53,363 bases of DNA, taken from Clostridia bacterium (lineage in GTDB: Bacteria; Bacillota; Clostridia; Oscillospirales; CAG-272). Where the stretch lies: positions 69,219 through 122,581 of the forward strand of contig JAFTOI010000003.1 of NCBI GenBank assembly GCA_017463865.1, given 5' to 3'. The translations under genes were made by a program, and so were the position numbers. Positions within the stretch are counted from its first letter, which is position 1. The number at the start of each line of letters is the position of its first letter. Below are positions 38,853 through 45,088 of this stretch, one piece after another. The notes under the pieces are model-generated. The model saw only the letters and a list, made by a program, of their open reading frames with translations. It did no database searches and was not told where the DNA came from.

Positions 38853-39524
38853 ATGGCGGTCAATCGTGTGCAGCGGGCGGATGGCACGATCGAGCTTGAC
38901 GTGACCGGCGTCACCGCCGCTGCGGCAGATGTGGCGGCGGGGAAGAAGTTTGTCACGGCGGCGGGTGAGCTGGCTGACGGGGCGATGCCGAGCGTCACGC
39001 AGGCGACGCCGAGCATATCGGTGTCGTCGGGCGGGCTGATCACGGCGAGTGCGACGCAGGCGGCGGGCAAAGTCGCGGCGGGCACGAAGTCGGCGACCAA
39101 GCAGCTGACGGTGCAGGCAGCGAAGACGGTGACGCCGACCACGACTGAGCAGGTCGCCGTCGCGGCTGGGGTGTATACGACGGGTGCGGTCAAGGTGGCG
39201 GCGGTTGGAGCTGATAAGGTTGTGCAGGGGTCATTTGCAACAACATCGTATCAGACGTTTACAATATCCGGTTTAACATTTAGCAAAGTCAAATGCGTAT
39301 TTATTGGAACAACTGTTACAAATGCTGGTAGCAATATGAAATATGCATATTTTTTTCACAATGGAGAGGGAAAAGCCTATGTATATTTCTATAATGGCGG
39401 GGTTACTACAATTAACGGTTCGGATGCATCGACGTTCACTTATTCCAACGGTACGCTAACAATAAATACCGGTGGATATATGGATCTTAGAGTGACGGCT
39501 AAATATACCATTATAGGAGAGTGA
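38853..39524 (+). CDS. Tail fibre / receptor-binding protein with exchanged tip
   Basis: 223 residues. The N-terminal 125 residues are Ala/Thr/Val-rich repeats (AAADVAAGKKFVTAAGELA; ITASATQAAGKVAAG) encoded by GC-rich DNA. From about 39230 the DNA becomes AT-rich and codes a distinct beta domain (TSYQTFTISGLTFSKVK, FFHNGEGKAYVYFYNGG). The sharp composition step suggests a modular receptor-binding tip gained by recombination. Confidence 0.72.
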   Translation: MAVNRVQRADGTIELDVTGVTAAAADVAAGKKFVTAAGELADGAMPSVTQATPSISVSSGGLITASATQAAGKVAAGTKSATKQLTVQAAKTVTPTTTEQVAVAAGVYTTGAVKVAAVGADKVVQGSFATTSYQTFTISGLTFSKVKCVFIGTTVTNAGSNMKYAYFFHNGEGKAYVYFYNGGVTTINGSDASTFTYSNGTLTINTGGYMDLRVTAKYTIIGE

Positions 39525-39528
39525 CAGC

Positions 39529-39864
39529 ATGAAATATATTTTCCGTATTTTCTACGACCTTACCACCGGTGAGATCATCTTCTTTTATACACAAACCGGC
39601 GAAGCCATCAACATTATGCCGCTGTCGCACGATTTTGCCGTATATCCTCAGCTTGCCGACCGTACCGAAGCCGACACGGGCTGCCTCGAATGGCTCGAGC
39701 GTGACGAAGACCTCGAAACAAAGCTGACCAGCGGCGAATACATCGCCACAGTCGACGTCACACAGACTCCGCACGCACTCGTCTTCACCGAACCGCCGGT
39801 CGATCCCAACCCAACCCTAACCGCCGACGAAGCCCTCGCCATCATCACGGGCGAGGCAGAATAA
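39529..39864 (+). CDS. Hypothetical tail-tip protein (111 aa)
   Basis: FRIFYDLTTGEIIFFYTQT and ALVFTEPPVDPNPTLTADE. Its position directly behind the fibre gene suggests a fibre accessory or chaperone. The first part is AT-rich like the exchanged tip upstream, so the two may have moved together. Confidence 0.6.
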   Translation: MKYIFRIFYDLTTGEIIFFYTQTGEAINIMPLSHDFAVYPQLADRTEADTGCLEWLERDEDLETKLTSGEYIATVDVTQTPHALVFTEPPVDPNPTLTADEALAIITGEAE

Positions 39865-39876
39865 CAGGAGGAACCT

Positions 39877-40299
39877 ATGGAATCCATGAAATTATCAGAA
39901 GCCCGCGCTCTGCGCGCGCTGCTTGTCGCGGCGTCGGCGAATGTCGACGACCGCACCGCATCGACTGCGCCAAAGGCGTTCCCCCGCCTGCGCGGAGGCG
40001 GCGAGCTGATCGCCGCCGGGACGCGCATCTGCTGGCCGGTGGATGGCCGCACCTGCGTCAAGCGTGCCGCCGTCGACCTGTGGGACACCGCTGAGAACGC
40101 GCCCGACGCCGCGCCGACGCTGTGGGAGGACATCGCCTACCGCGACGGCGAGCGCATCATCCCCGAGACGATCACCGCCGGCACAGCCTTCGCCGAAGGG
40201 GAGCTGGGCTGGTGGGGCGATGTGCTCTACCGCTCAAAGCAGGACGCCAACGTCTGGACGCCCGAGGCCTACCCCGATGCATGGGAGGTGGCGGAATGA
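39877..40299 (+). CDS. Phage protein with C-terminal carbohydrate-binding-like segment
   Basis: 140 residues. The N-terminal helical part (KLSEARALRALLVAASANV) precedes a C-terminal GELGWWGDVLYRSKQDANVW-type segment (about 108-140) resembling the Trp-rich CBM5/12 (chitin-binding type 3) fold in phage tail proteins. It may aid adhesion to cell-wall sugars. GGAGG precedes the ATG at 39877 and the next gene overlaps by 4 nt. Confidence 0.7.
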   Translation: MESMKLSEARALRALLVAASANVDDRTASTAPKAFPRLRGGGELIAAGTRICWPVDGRTCVKRAAVDLWDTAENAPDAAPTLWEDIAYRDGERIIPETITAGTAFAEGELGWWGDVLYRSKQDANVWTPEAYPDAWEVAE

Positions 40300-40622
40300 C
40301 GTGGGAGATCGTGTCGGCGATCGTGAAGTGGCTCGTCCCGGCGGTGCTGGGCGGCATCGTGACGTGGTGCATCACCTATGTCAAGATGAAGACCAAGCGC
40401 AACACCGCCGTCGAGGACGGTCTGCAATGCCTTCTGCGCGCCGATATCATCCACATGAACGACAAGTGCATCGACCGGGGGTACTGCCCGATTTATGCCA
40501 AGGAAGCGCTCGAGCGCGAGTACGCCGCCTACCACGCACTGGGCGGCAACGACGTCGCGACGGCGCTGTATCACAACATGATGGCGCTGCCGGTCGAGCC
40601 TCCGGCGGCGGGGAAGGAGTAA
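40296..40622 (+). CDS. Single-pass membrane protein at the start of the lysis block
   Basis: 108 residues: one N-terminal transmembrane helix (about 5-28; IVSAIVKWLVPAVLGGIVT), a basic stretch (KMKTKRN) and a helical cytoplasmic part (ADIIHMNDKCIDRGYCPIY, YHALGGNDVATALYHNMM). This is a recurrent protein just before endolysin genes of Clostridia phages, sometimes annotated as holin-like; the single helix makes that uncertain. Confidence 0.7.
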   Translation: MTWEIVSAIVKWLVPAVLGGIVTWCITYVKMKTKRNTAVEDGLQCLLRADIIHMNDKCIDRGYCPIYAKEALEREYAAYHALGGNDVATALYHNMMALPVEPPAAGKE

Positions 40623-40626
40623 GGTT

Positions 40627-41235
40627 ATGGCACAATTGCCTTTTGCATCGCGCATCCGCGTTACGTCGCCCTACGGGTGGCGCACACTGAATGGCAAGCG
40701 GGGATGGCACGGCGGAATTGATCTGGTCGGCGAGGACTATGTCATCCGTGCATCGGTCGGCGGCACGGTGGTCGTGTCGCAGATCGTTACCGACACATCA
40801 AATGCCACCTGGGAATGGGGCAATTACGTCTGTGTCCTCGGCGACGACGGATACTACATCTACTACTGCCACATGGCCGAGCGCCGCGTCGTGGCCGGAC
40901 AGCGCGTCCGCGCCGGTGACATCCTCGGCATCATGGGCAACACGGGATTCAGCCAGGGCGACCATCTGCATTTTGAGGTGCGCAACGGCCAGAACCAGAC
41001 GCTTGATCCCGCGGCCTATCTCGGCATCGAGAACAAGGTCGGCGAGCTGCGCACGGACGAGCCCGAGCCGGAGGAATCCAACACCGCATGGAGCGACGAG
41101 GCCGTCGCGTGGGCGACCGAGAACGGCATCATCTACGGTGACGGAAACGGTAACCTCATGCTGGACGAGCCCTGCACGCGGCGGCAGATGGCGACCTTCC
41201 TGCACCGCTTCGCGCAGTCGATCGGCAAGGCATGA
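40627..41235 (+). CDS. M23 endopeptidase endolysin with SLH domain
   Basis: 202 residues. The LytM/M23 domain (about 5-135) has the zinc ligands in WHGGIDL (H29, D33) and the GDHLHFEV motif (H116, H118), and cleaves peptidoglycan cross-links at lysis. A C-terminal S-layer homology-like module (about 152-195; WSDEAVAWATENGIIYGDG, then CTRRQMATFLHRFAQ) likely binds secondary wall polymer. AAGGAG precedes the ATG. It has no signal peptide, so it depends on a holin. Confidence 0.9.
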   Translation: MAQLPFASRIRVTSPYGWRTLNGKRGWHGGIDLVGEDYVIRASVGGTVVVSQIVTDTSNATWEWGNYVCVLGDDGYYIYYCHMAERRVVAGQRVRAGDILGIMGNTGFSQGDHLHFEVRNGQNQTLDPAAYLGIENKVGELRTDEPEPEESNTAWSDEAVAWATENGIIYGDGNGNLMLDEPCTRRQMATFLHRFAQSIGKA

Positions 41236-41564
41236 TGGGGCGCGTTGACCAGCGTCGTGATTCCACGGACGGAATTACGACGAAGAAAAGCACCGCCGGG
41301 CGCATCGACAGCTTCACGAAGCTGGCGGTGGCGGTGGTGCTCATCAATGCCTGCGCGTGGGTGTGGTGCAGCTACATCCTCGCGTACCTCGGGCGGTACG
41401 AGATCGCGGAAAGCCTATCGCAGACCGCCGTGACGGCGATTATTGGGACGTTTGTGACCTACGCGGTCAAGAGCTTGTTCGAGAACGTGAACAAGAATGG
41501 TGTAAATTTGCCGACGGCGGTGAAAAGGCCGGAGGCGAAAACGAATTTGAAACGGGATATCTAA
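41232..41564 (+). CDS. Holin-like two-helix membrane protein
   Basis: 110 residues: charged N-terminus, two transmembrane helices (about 30-50, AVAVVLINACAWVWCSYIL; about 62-82, QTAVTAIIGTFVTYAVKSL) and a basic tail. It overlaps the endolysin gene by 4 nt. The position and topology suit a holin or antiholin working with the LLH holin at 42039. Confidence 0.7.
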   Translation: MMGRVDQRRDSTDGITTKKSTAGRIDSFTKLAVAVVLINACAWVWCSYILAYLGRYEIAESLSQTAVTAIIGTFVTYAVKSLFENVNKNGVNLPTAVKRPEAKTNLKRDI

Positions 41565-41579
41565 TCCCTGCGAAAAAAC

Positions 41580-41691
41580 AAAAAAGAACAGGGTGACGAA
41601 TCCTGTCCTTCTTTGGCGGGCTGGCGTAACAGGTAGCAAATCTGTTACATTGGATATTTTCGATGAAAGAATACTTTGCCAGAAATATCTC
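41580..41691 (-). ncRNA. Candidate small RNA in the lysis region
   Basis: From a perfect promoter (41698-41726) a minus-strand RNA of about 112 nt would run to a hairpin with T-run near 41573-41586. It contains a 7-bp hairpin GTAACAG / CTGTTAC and no ribosome binding site or convincing peptide. The terminator hairpin (ACAGG / CCTGT) also works on the plus strand for the lysis operon. It is not antisense to the toxin-like gene at 41870, so its target is unknown. Confidence 0.55.
41586..41616. terminator. Terminator shared by lysis operon and small RNA
   Basis: GAACAGG...CCTGTCC with TTCTTT on the plus strand, and an A-run (41573-41585) that gives TTCTTTTTTG on the minus strand. Short stem of five to seven base pairs. 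Confidence 0.55.
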
Positions 41692-41697
41692 ACTTGC

Positions 41698-41726
41698 ATT
41701 ATAGCACGATGACATCATTTTGTCAA
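41698..41726 (-). promoter_or_regulatory. Sigma-A promoter of the candidate small RNA
   Basis: Minus-strand perfect TTGACA (41721-41726), 17-bp spacer and perfect TATAAT (41698-41703), with no gene in a position to use it other than a short RNA. Confidence 0.8.
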
Positions 41727-41869
41727 GCAAAAAATTCGGAAAAACGCGGCAAAACACACCAAGGCATGAGCATGATCGAATTGACCGTAGTCACCGGTCA
41801 GCGGCAGAGCTGCTAATTCTGTGCCCTCAATCATTTTGCCGTGTTTCCCGCCGTGGTCACGCGGCTGAA

Positions 41870-41962
41870 TTACCGCTTATGATTGTTTGATGTAACATCG
41901 TACACGAACTTCGCGACGCAAAGGAGCAGCGCAAGAAGCTCGTAAATTGATATCTCTGGCAT
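41870..41962 (-). CDS. Hydrophobic toxin-like peptide (Hol-Tox/type I toxin type), 30 aa
   Basis: A 30-residue product with a membrane-spanning segment IYELLALLLCVAKFVYDV and a polar basic end (SNNHKR). This is the shape of the Firmicutes holin-like toxins (TxpA/Fst relatives) of type I toxin-antitoxin systems. GAAAGGG precedes the ATG at 41962 and a good promoter lies at 41998-42026. It is antisense to the late operon. An antisense antitoxin RNA is expected, but I do not see a clear plus-strand promoter for one. Confidence 0.6.
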   Translation of the reverse strand: MPEISIYELLALLLCVAKFVYDVTSNNHKR

Positions 41963-41997
41963 AGTGTACCCTTTCTCGCTCACCGCCGGTAAACAAC

Positions 41998-42026
41998 AGT
42001 ATACCACAAAATTATCCAAAAATCAA
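41998..42026 (-). promoter_or_regulatory. Promoter of the toxin-like peptide
   Basis: Minus-strand TTGATT (42021-42026), 17 bp, TATACT (41998-42003). The -35 overlaps the ribosome binding site of the divergent holin gene (42039). Confidence 0.7.
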
Positions 42027-42038
42027 GGAGGAACACAC

Positions 42039-42359
42039 ATGGACTACATCATCTCAACCCTCATCGGCGCGGCGATTCTGATCATCACCGCGGCTGTCAC
42101 GGTCTACGTCATTCCGTGGCTGAAGGAAAAGCATTTGCTCGGCACCGTCAAGACGCTGGTCGAGGCGGCGGAGAAGCTGGCCGAGAATCAGCCGCTCGAC
42201 AAGAAGGCATGGGTCGTGGCGCAGCTTGAGAACCTCGGCGTCAAGGTCACGCCGTTTGTCGAGGCGGCGATCGAATCGGCGGTGAAACAGCTCGATATTG
42301 CGATGGGTGTCGTCGAGCTTGATGCGCTGATGGCCGATCTGGCCGTCGAGAAGGAGTGA
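42039..42359 (+). CDS. LLH-family holin
   Basis: 106 residues: an N-terminal transmembrane helix (about 3-27; IISTLIGAAILIITAAVTVYV) followed by a helical part with LVEAAEKLAENQPLDKKAW and VAQLENLGVKVTPFVEAAIE, as in the phage_holin_LLH family. AAGGAGG precedes the ATG at 42039. It forms membrane lesions that release the endolysin. It is separated from the other lysis genes by the minus-strand RNA and peptide loci. Confidence 0.85.
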   Translation: MDYIISTLIGAAILIITAAVTVYVIPWLKEKHLLGTVKTLVEAAEKLAENQPLDKKAWVVAQLENLGVKVTPFVEAAIESAVKQLDIAMGVVELDALMADLAVEKE

Positions 42360-42463
42360 TTCACCGCAACCGCTCACGTTGACCTCAAACACGAGCTTGA
42401 CGACATCGCCGACTTGGCGAGAAATATCCGGGCGAGAATCACAGCGTTTAAGGCATAAAAAAT

Positions 42464-42502
42464 ATATCTGCGAGGGCAATTGTTGAATGCCCTCGCAGAT
42501 AT
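42464..42502. terminator. Terminator at the right end of the prophage
   Basis: Perfect 15-bp stem (ATATCTGCGAGGGCA / TGCCCTCGCAGATAT). The minus-strand side is followed by ATTTTTT, the plus side by GTTTG, so it isolates the phage late operon from the tRNA transcript in both directions. Confidence 0.8.
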
Positions 42503-42504
42503 GT

Positions 42505-42527
42505 TTGTACCCAAATTGTACCCAACC
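42505..42527. repeat. Right integrase arm-type repeats (candidate)
   Basis: TTGTACCCAAAT (42505) and TTGTACCCAACC (42516) match the pair at 1737-1759 in sequence and orientation, here about 75 bp inside attR. Confidence 0.6.
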
Positions 42528-42544
42528 ATGGATATATAGCAATT

Positions 42545-42602
42545 TTAGTCCAAAAAGAGCAAAAATAAAGCGAGAAAGCGCAATTTTTGTCGCTTTCTCG
42601 CT
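42545..42602 (-). terminator. Phage-supplied terminator for tRNA-Ser
   Basis: AGCGAGAAAGCG (42569-42580) and CGCTTTCTCGCT (42591-42602) form a 12-bp stem directly behind the tRNA 3' end; on the minus strand a TTATTTTTG tract follows. It replaces the host terminator displaced to 1583-1614. Confidence 0.82.
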
Positions 42603-42624
42603 CTGGCGGAGAAGCAGAGATTCG
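42602..42624. other. attR core within tRNA-Ser
   Basis: The same 23 bp as 1615-1637; it covers the tRNA 3' acceptor strand, T-arm 3' half and encoded CCA. Integration here leaves the tRNA intact. Confidence 0.92.
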
Positions 42625-42695
42625 AACTCTGGAGGCGCTTTTAACGCCTACACGATTTCCAGTCGTGCGCCCTCGACCAACTAGGCGACTTCTCC
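42604..42695 (-). tRNA. tRNA-Ser(GGA)
   Basis: A 92-nt minus-strand gene including CCA. Acceptor stem GGAGAAG / CTTCTCC, anticodon loop CTGGAAA with anticodon GGA (42658-42660), long serine-type variable arm (around GGCGTTAAAAGCGCC) and T-loop TTCGAAT. The CCA is encoded (42604-42606), and its 3' part is provided by the attachment core. It reads UCC/UCU serine codons. Confidence 0.97.
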
Positions 42696-42736
42696 ATATT
42701 CGCGTCGCGACGGTTGGTTCGCCTGTCGACTTGTTT

Positions 42737-42765
42737 ATTATACACCATCTCGAAAAAAAAATCAA
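42737..42765 (-). promoter_or_regulatory. tRNA-Ser promoter
   Basis: Minus-strand TTGATT (42760-42765), 17 bp, perfect TATAAT (42737-42742), about 40 nt ahead of the tRNA 5' end. Confidence 0.8.
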
Positions 42766-42837
42766 GCCCTTTTGCAAAATTTTTTTGACTTTTTTCAAAT
42801 ATTTTTTCAAAACATCCCGTCTTTCGTAAAATTCCGC

Positions 42838-42866
42838 TTGACAAAGCGGCCGAAAACGGATATAAT
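42838..42866 (+). promoter_or_regulatory. yceD-rpmF promoter
   Basis: Perfect TTGACA (42838-42843), 17-bp spacer and perfect TATAAT (42861-42866), about 70 nt upstream of yceD. Confidence 0.9.
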
Positions 42867-42933
42867 ATAAGGCAGTCTGGGTCTCGGCCCGGCGTTTTAC
42901 GGAAAGGAGCCGCTCTGCGGCGTTTGATTTGCG

Positions 42934-43458
42934 ATGATTCTCGATCTCCGTCCGCTTCTGCGCGGTGAGGTTCCCGCGCTGGAGGTAGACTACACCCTGA
43001 CCCCGCCGCCGATGGAGGGTATCATCTTCCCCGAACCGGCGCGCGTTACCGGCAAGATCGCGGACAACACCGGCTATATGAGCCTGACGCTGTCCTGCGA
43101 CGTTCCCTACACCGGTGAGTGTGCCCGCTGTCTGGCTCCCGTCGAGGGGCGGCTGGTCTTTGACTTCTGCCGTACCGTCGTCGACGAGAAGGGCTACCGT
43201 ACCGTCAGCGACACCGACGATTTCGACGAGGATGAATATGTGGTCGTCCGCGACGGCCTGCTCGATATCGACGAGCAGCTCGAGGAGGCACTGCTGCTGG
43301 AGTTTCCCTTCCGGCTGCTCTGCTCGGAGGACTGTCCCGGCCTTTGTCCCAAGTGCGGCAAGCCCCTGCGCGACGGGGATTGCGGCTGCGTGACAAAAGA
43401 AATTGATCCGCGCTTCGAAATTTTGAAAAAACTACTTGAAAAAGATGAAAATGTGTGA
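42934..43458 (+). CDS. yceD: YceD/DUF177 family protein
   Basis: 174 residues. ILDLRPLLRGEVPALEVDY, GECARCLAPVEGRLVFDF and the C-terminal zinc-like CSEDCPGLCPKCGKPL identify DUF177/YceD, almost always encoded directly before ribosomal protein L32 and linked to 23S rRNA maturation in plants and bacteria. The start is taken as the ATG at 42934; the ribosome binding site is not strong. Promoter at 42838-42866; rpmF follows 51 nt later. Confidence 0.9.
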   Translation: MILDLRPLLRGEVPALEVDYTLTPPPMEGIIFPEPARVTGKIADNTGYMSLTLSCDVPYTGECARCLAPVEGRLVFDFCRTVVDEKGYRTVSDTDDFDEDEYVVVRDGLLDIDEQLEEALLLEFPFRLLCSEDCPGLCPKCGKPLRDGDCGCVTKEIDPRFEILKKLLEKDENV

Positions 43459-43509
43459 TACAATAGAGTGTAAACTGAGTGTCACCGAAGGATAAGGAGG
43501 GAATAAGCA

Positions 43510-43692
43510 ATGGCAGTACCGAAGAAAAAGGTATCGAAGGCGCGCAGAGACAAGAGACGTTCCAATGTGTGGAAGCTCGATCTGCCCGGCATGACGAAGT
43601 GCCCGAAGTGCGGTGAGTACAACCTCGCGCACAGAGTGTGCAAGGCTTGTGGCTCTTACAACGGCAAGGAAGTCATTAAGCAGGATGCGTAA
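43510..43692 (+). CDS. rpmF: 50S ribosomal protein L32
   Basis: 60 residues: [19 protein letters not shown] and a zinc finger CPKC (31-34) ... CKAC (44-47). It is the zinc-binding (C+) form of L32. AAGGAGG precedes the ATG. Cotranscribed with yceD; a strong terminator follows. Confidence 0.97.
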   Translation: MAVPKKKVSKARRDKRRSNVWKLDLPGMTKCPKCGEYNLAHRVCKACGSYNGKEVIKQDA

Positions 43693-43710
43693 GCCCAGCG
43701 CGGCTGAGCC

Positions 43711-43758
43711 AGAGATCCTCCCGTATTGATGCGGTGAGGATCTCTTTTCCTTTTGTCC
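43711..43758 (+). terminator. rpmF terminator
   Basis: AGAGATCCTC and GAGGATCTCT pair around a 15-nt loop that can form an inner CCG/CGG stem; TTTTCCTTTT follows. Confidence 0.85.
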
Positions 43759-43816
43759 GACTTTGAACACCCGCCGAAAGCTTTGTGACGAGAGTGTTAA
43801 TTCTCGCGGCGCACTC

Positions 43817-43845
43817 TTTCTTTTTTTTGCGATTGATGGTATAAT
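43817..43845 (+). promoter_or_regulatory. Probable promoter of the lipoprotein gene
   Basis: A perfect TATAAT (43840-43845) lies 45 nt ahead of the ATG; the best -35 at 17 bp is only TTTCTT (43817-43822) in a T-rich stretch. Confidence 0.55.
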
Positions 43846-43889
43846 AATGGCGTGTTTTCTGAAAATTCAAGAGAGAAAAGGATAATTCC

Positions 43890-45041
43890 ATGAACATCAT
43901 CAACCTTCGCGCCAATCGGCGCATCCTTGCGGCTGCGGCGGCGCTGCTGCTCGGCGCCGTTTCGCTTACCAGCTGCGGCCAGGCAAGCGGCGACAACGAC
44001 ACACCGCTGGCGCTTGACCCCGACAACCCCAGCCTTATCGCCGGTGAGAAGAAGATCTCCACCGACCCCTTCATTTACTGGGAGGAGGATCTCACCCCCT
44101 ATGTCACGCTGGGCAATTACAAGGACATCCCCGCCACCTGCACCTCGGCCGTCCTGACCGACGCCGAGTTTGAGGAGCAGATCCAGGTGCTGCTCGAATA
44201 CTACGCCGAGCCGGTGCAGATCACCGACCGCGCTGCGGCTGAGGGCGACACCTGCAACTTCGACTACAGCGGCTTTGTCGACGGCGTGCAGTTCGACGGC
44301 GGCACAGCCGCCGGTCAGACCATCACCCTGACCGGCAACGGCGGCTTCATCGAGGGCTTTGTCCCCGCCATCATCGGCAAGAAGCCGGGCGAGTCCTTCG
44401 ACATCGTGACCACCTTCCCTGCCGACTACGGCGTGGAATCGCTCAACGGCAAGGAGGCCACCTTCAAGTGTACCCTCAACTACATCGAGGGCGAGGCAAT
44501 CCTGCCCGAGTTCAACGATGAATTCGCGAAGGAGATCTCCGAATTCGACACCGCCGAGGCCCTGCGCGCCGATCTGCGCGCCTCGCTGGAGGAGGAAAAG
44601 GCCGCGCAGGCCGAGAACCAGCTGTACAGCGATATCTGGACGCAGGTCGTGGCCAACGCCACCATCCATCAGTACCCCGAGGACAAGGTCACCTATATTT
44701 ATCAGCAGTATGTGACAGAGTACGGCTCCTACGCCGCGATGGCTTACGGCGTGACCTACGAGGAATACCTCAACATGATGGGCGCCAGCGACGAGCAGGT
44801 CAGACAGATGGCGCGCGATCAGGTCAAGGAAGATCTGATTTTCTACGCCATCACGCAGGCTGAGAACATCACCGTCAGCGATGCGGAATATGAAGCTGAA
44901 CTGCCCACCTTCGCCGAGGCCTTCGGCATGGAAGCCGAGGCACTGGTCGAGCAGTACGGCGAGGAGGCTATCCGCGACGGCATCCTCTGGAACAAGACGC
45001 AGGATCTGATCGTCTCCTGGGCGAAGATCACGGAGGCATAA
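43890..45041 (+). CDS. Trigger-factor-like peptidyl-prolyl isomerase lipoprotein
   Basis: 383 residues. A lipoprotein signal with lipobox LTSC (C29) anchors it outside the membrane. An FKBP-type domain (about 115-200; GDTCNFDYSGFVDGVQFDGG, GFIEGFVPAIIGKKPGE) is followed by the long helical trigger-factor C-terminal domain (about 205-383). Secreted relatives are common in Clostridia and are thought to help fold exported proteins. AAAAGGA precedes the ATG at 43890. Single gene with terminator behind. Confidence 0.9.
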   Translation: MNIINLRANRRILAAAAALLLGAVSLTSCGQASGDNDTPLALDPDNPSLIAGEKKISTDPFIYWEEDLTPYVTLGNYKDIPATCTSAVLTDAEFEEQIQVLLEYYAEPVQITDRAAAEGDTCNFDYSGFVDGVQFDGGTAAGQTITLTGNGGFIEGFVPAIIGKKPGESFDIVTTFPADYGVESLNGKEATFKCTLNYIEGEAILPEFNDEFAKEISEFDTAEALRADLRASLEEEKAAQAENQLYSDIWTQVVANATIHQYPEDKVTYIYQQYVTEYGSYAAMAYGVTYEEYLNMMGASDEQVRQMARDQVKEDLIFYAITQAENITVSDAEYEAELPTFAEAFGMEAEALVEQYGEEAIRDGILWNKTQDLIVSWAKITEA

Positions 45042-45047
45042 GCACAG

Positions 45048-45088
45048 AAAAAAATTCCCGAAGCGTTTGCTTCGGGAATTTTTTCTTT
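45048..45088. terminator. Bidirectional terminator between lipoprotein and manA
   Basis: ATTCCCGAAGC and GCTTCGGGAAT pair around a short loop with seven A on one side and six T on the other. It ends both convergent units. Confidence 0.9.

Larger units (their letters stand above)
1615..42624. mobile_element. Integrated siphovirus prophage, 41.0 kb
   Basis: Bounded by a 23-bp direct repeat (1615-1637 and 42602-42624), the right copy being the 3' end of tRNA-Ser. It contains an integrase next to the left end, an immunity region, replication genes, terminase, portal, capsid, tail, tape measure, tail tip, M23 endolysin and holin, in the usual order for SPP1-like long-tailed phages of Firmicutes. 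None of the core structural genes looks broken, so the prophage could be functional. Several promoter-bearing accessory loci face against the lytic operons, as expected for genes expressed in the lysogen. Confidence 0.95.

Noticed and set aside
36360-39524. A diversity-generating retroelement acting on the tail fibre genes
   Set aside because: No reverse transcriptase gene and no template/variable repeat pair is visible in the window.
42005-42030. A fourth copy of the late-promoter box (ATTATCCAAAAATC ahead of the holin)
   Set aside because: The TTGTCC half is absent and no TG-N-TA-N-N-AT lies at the required distance; the position overlaps the holin ribosome binding site.
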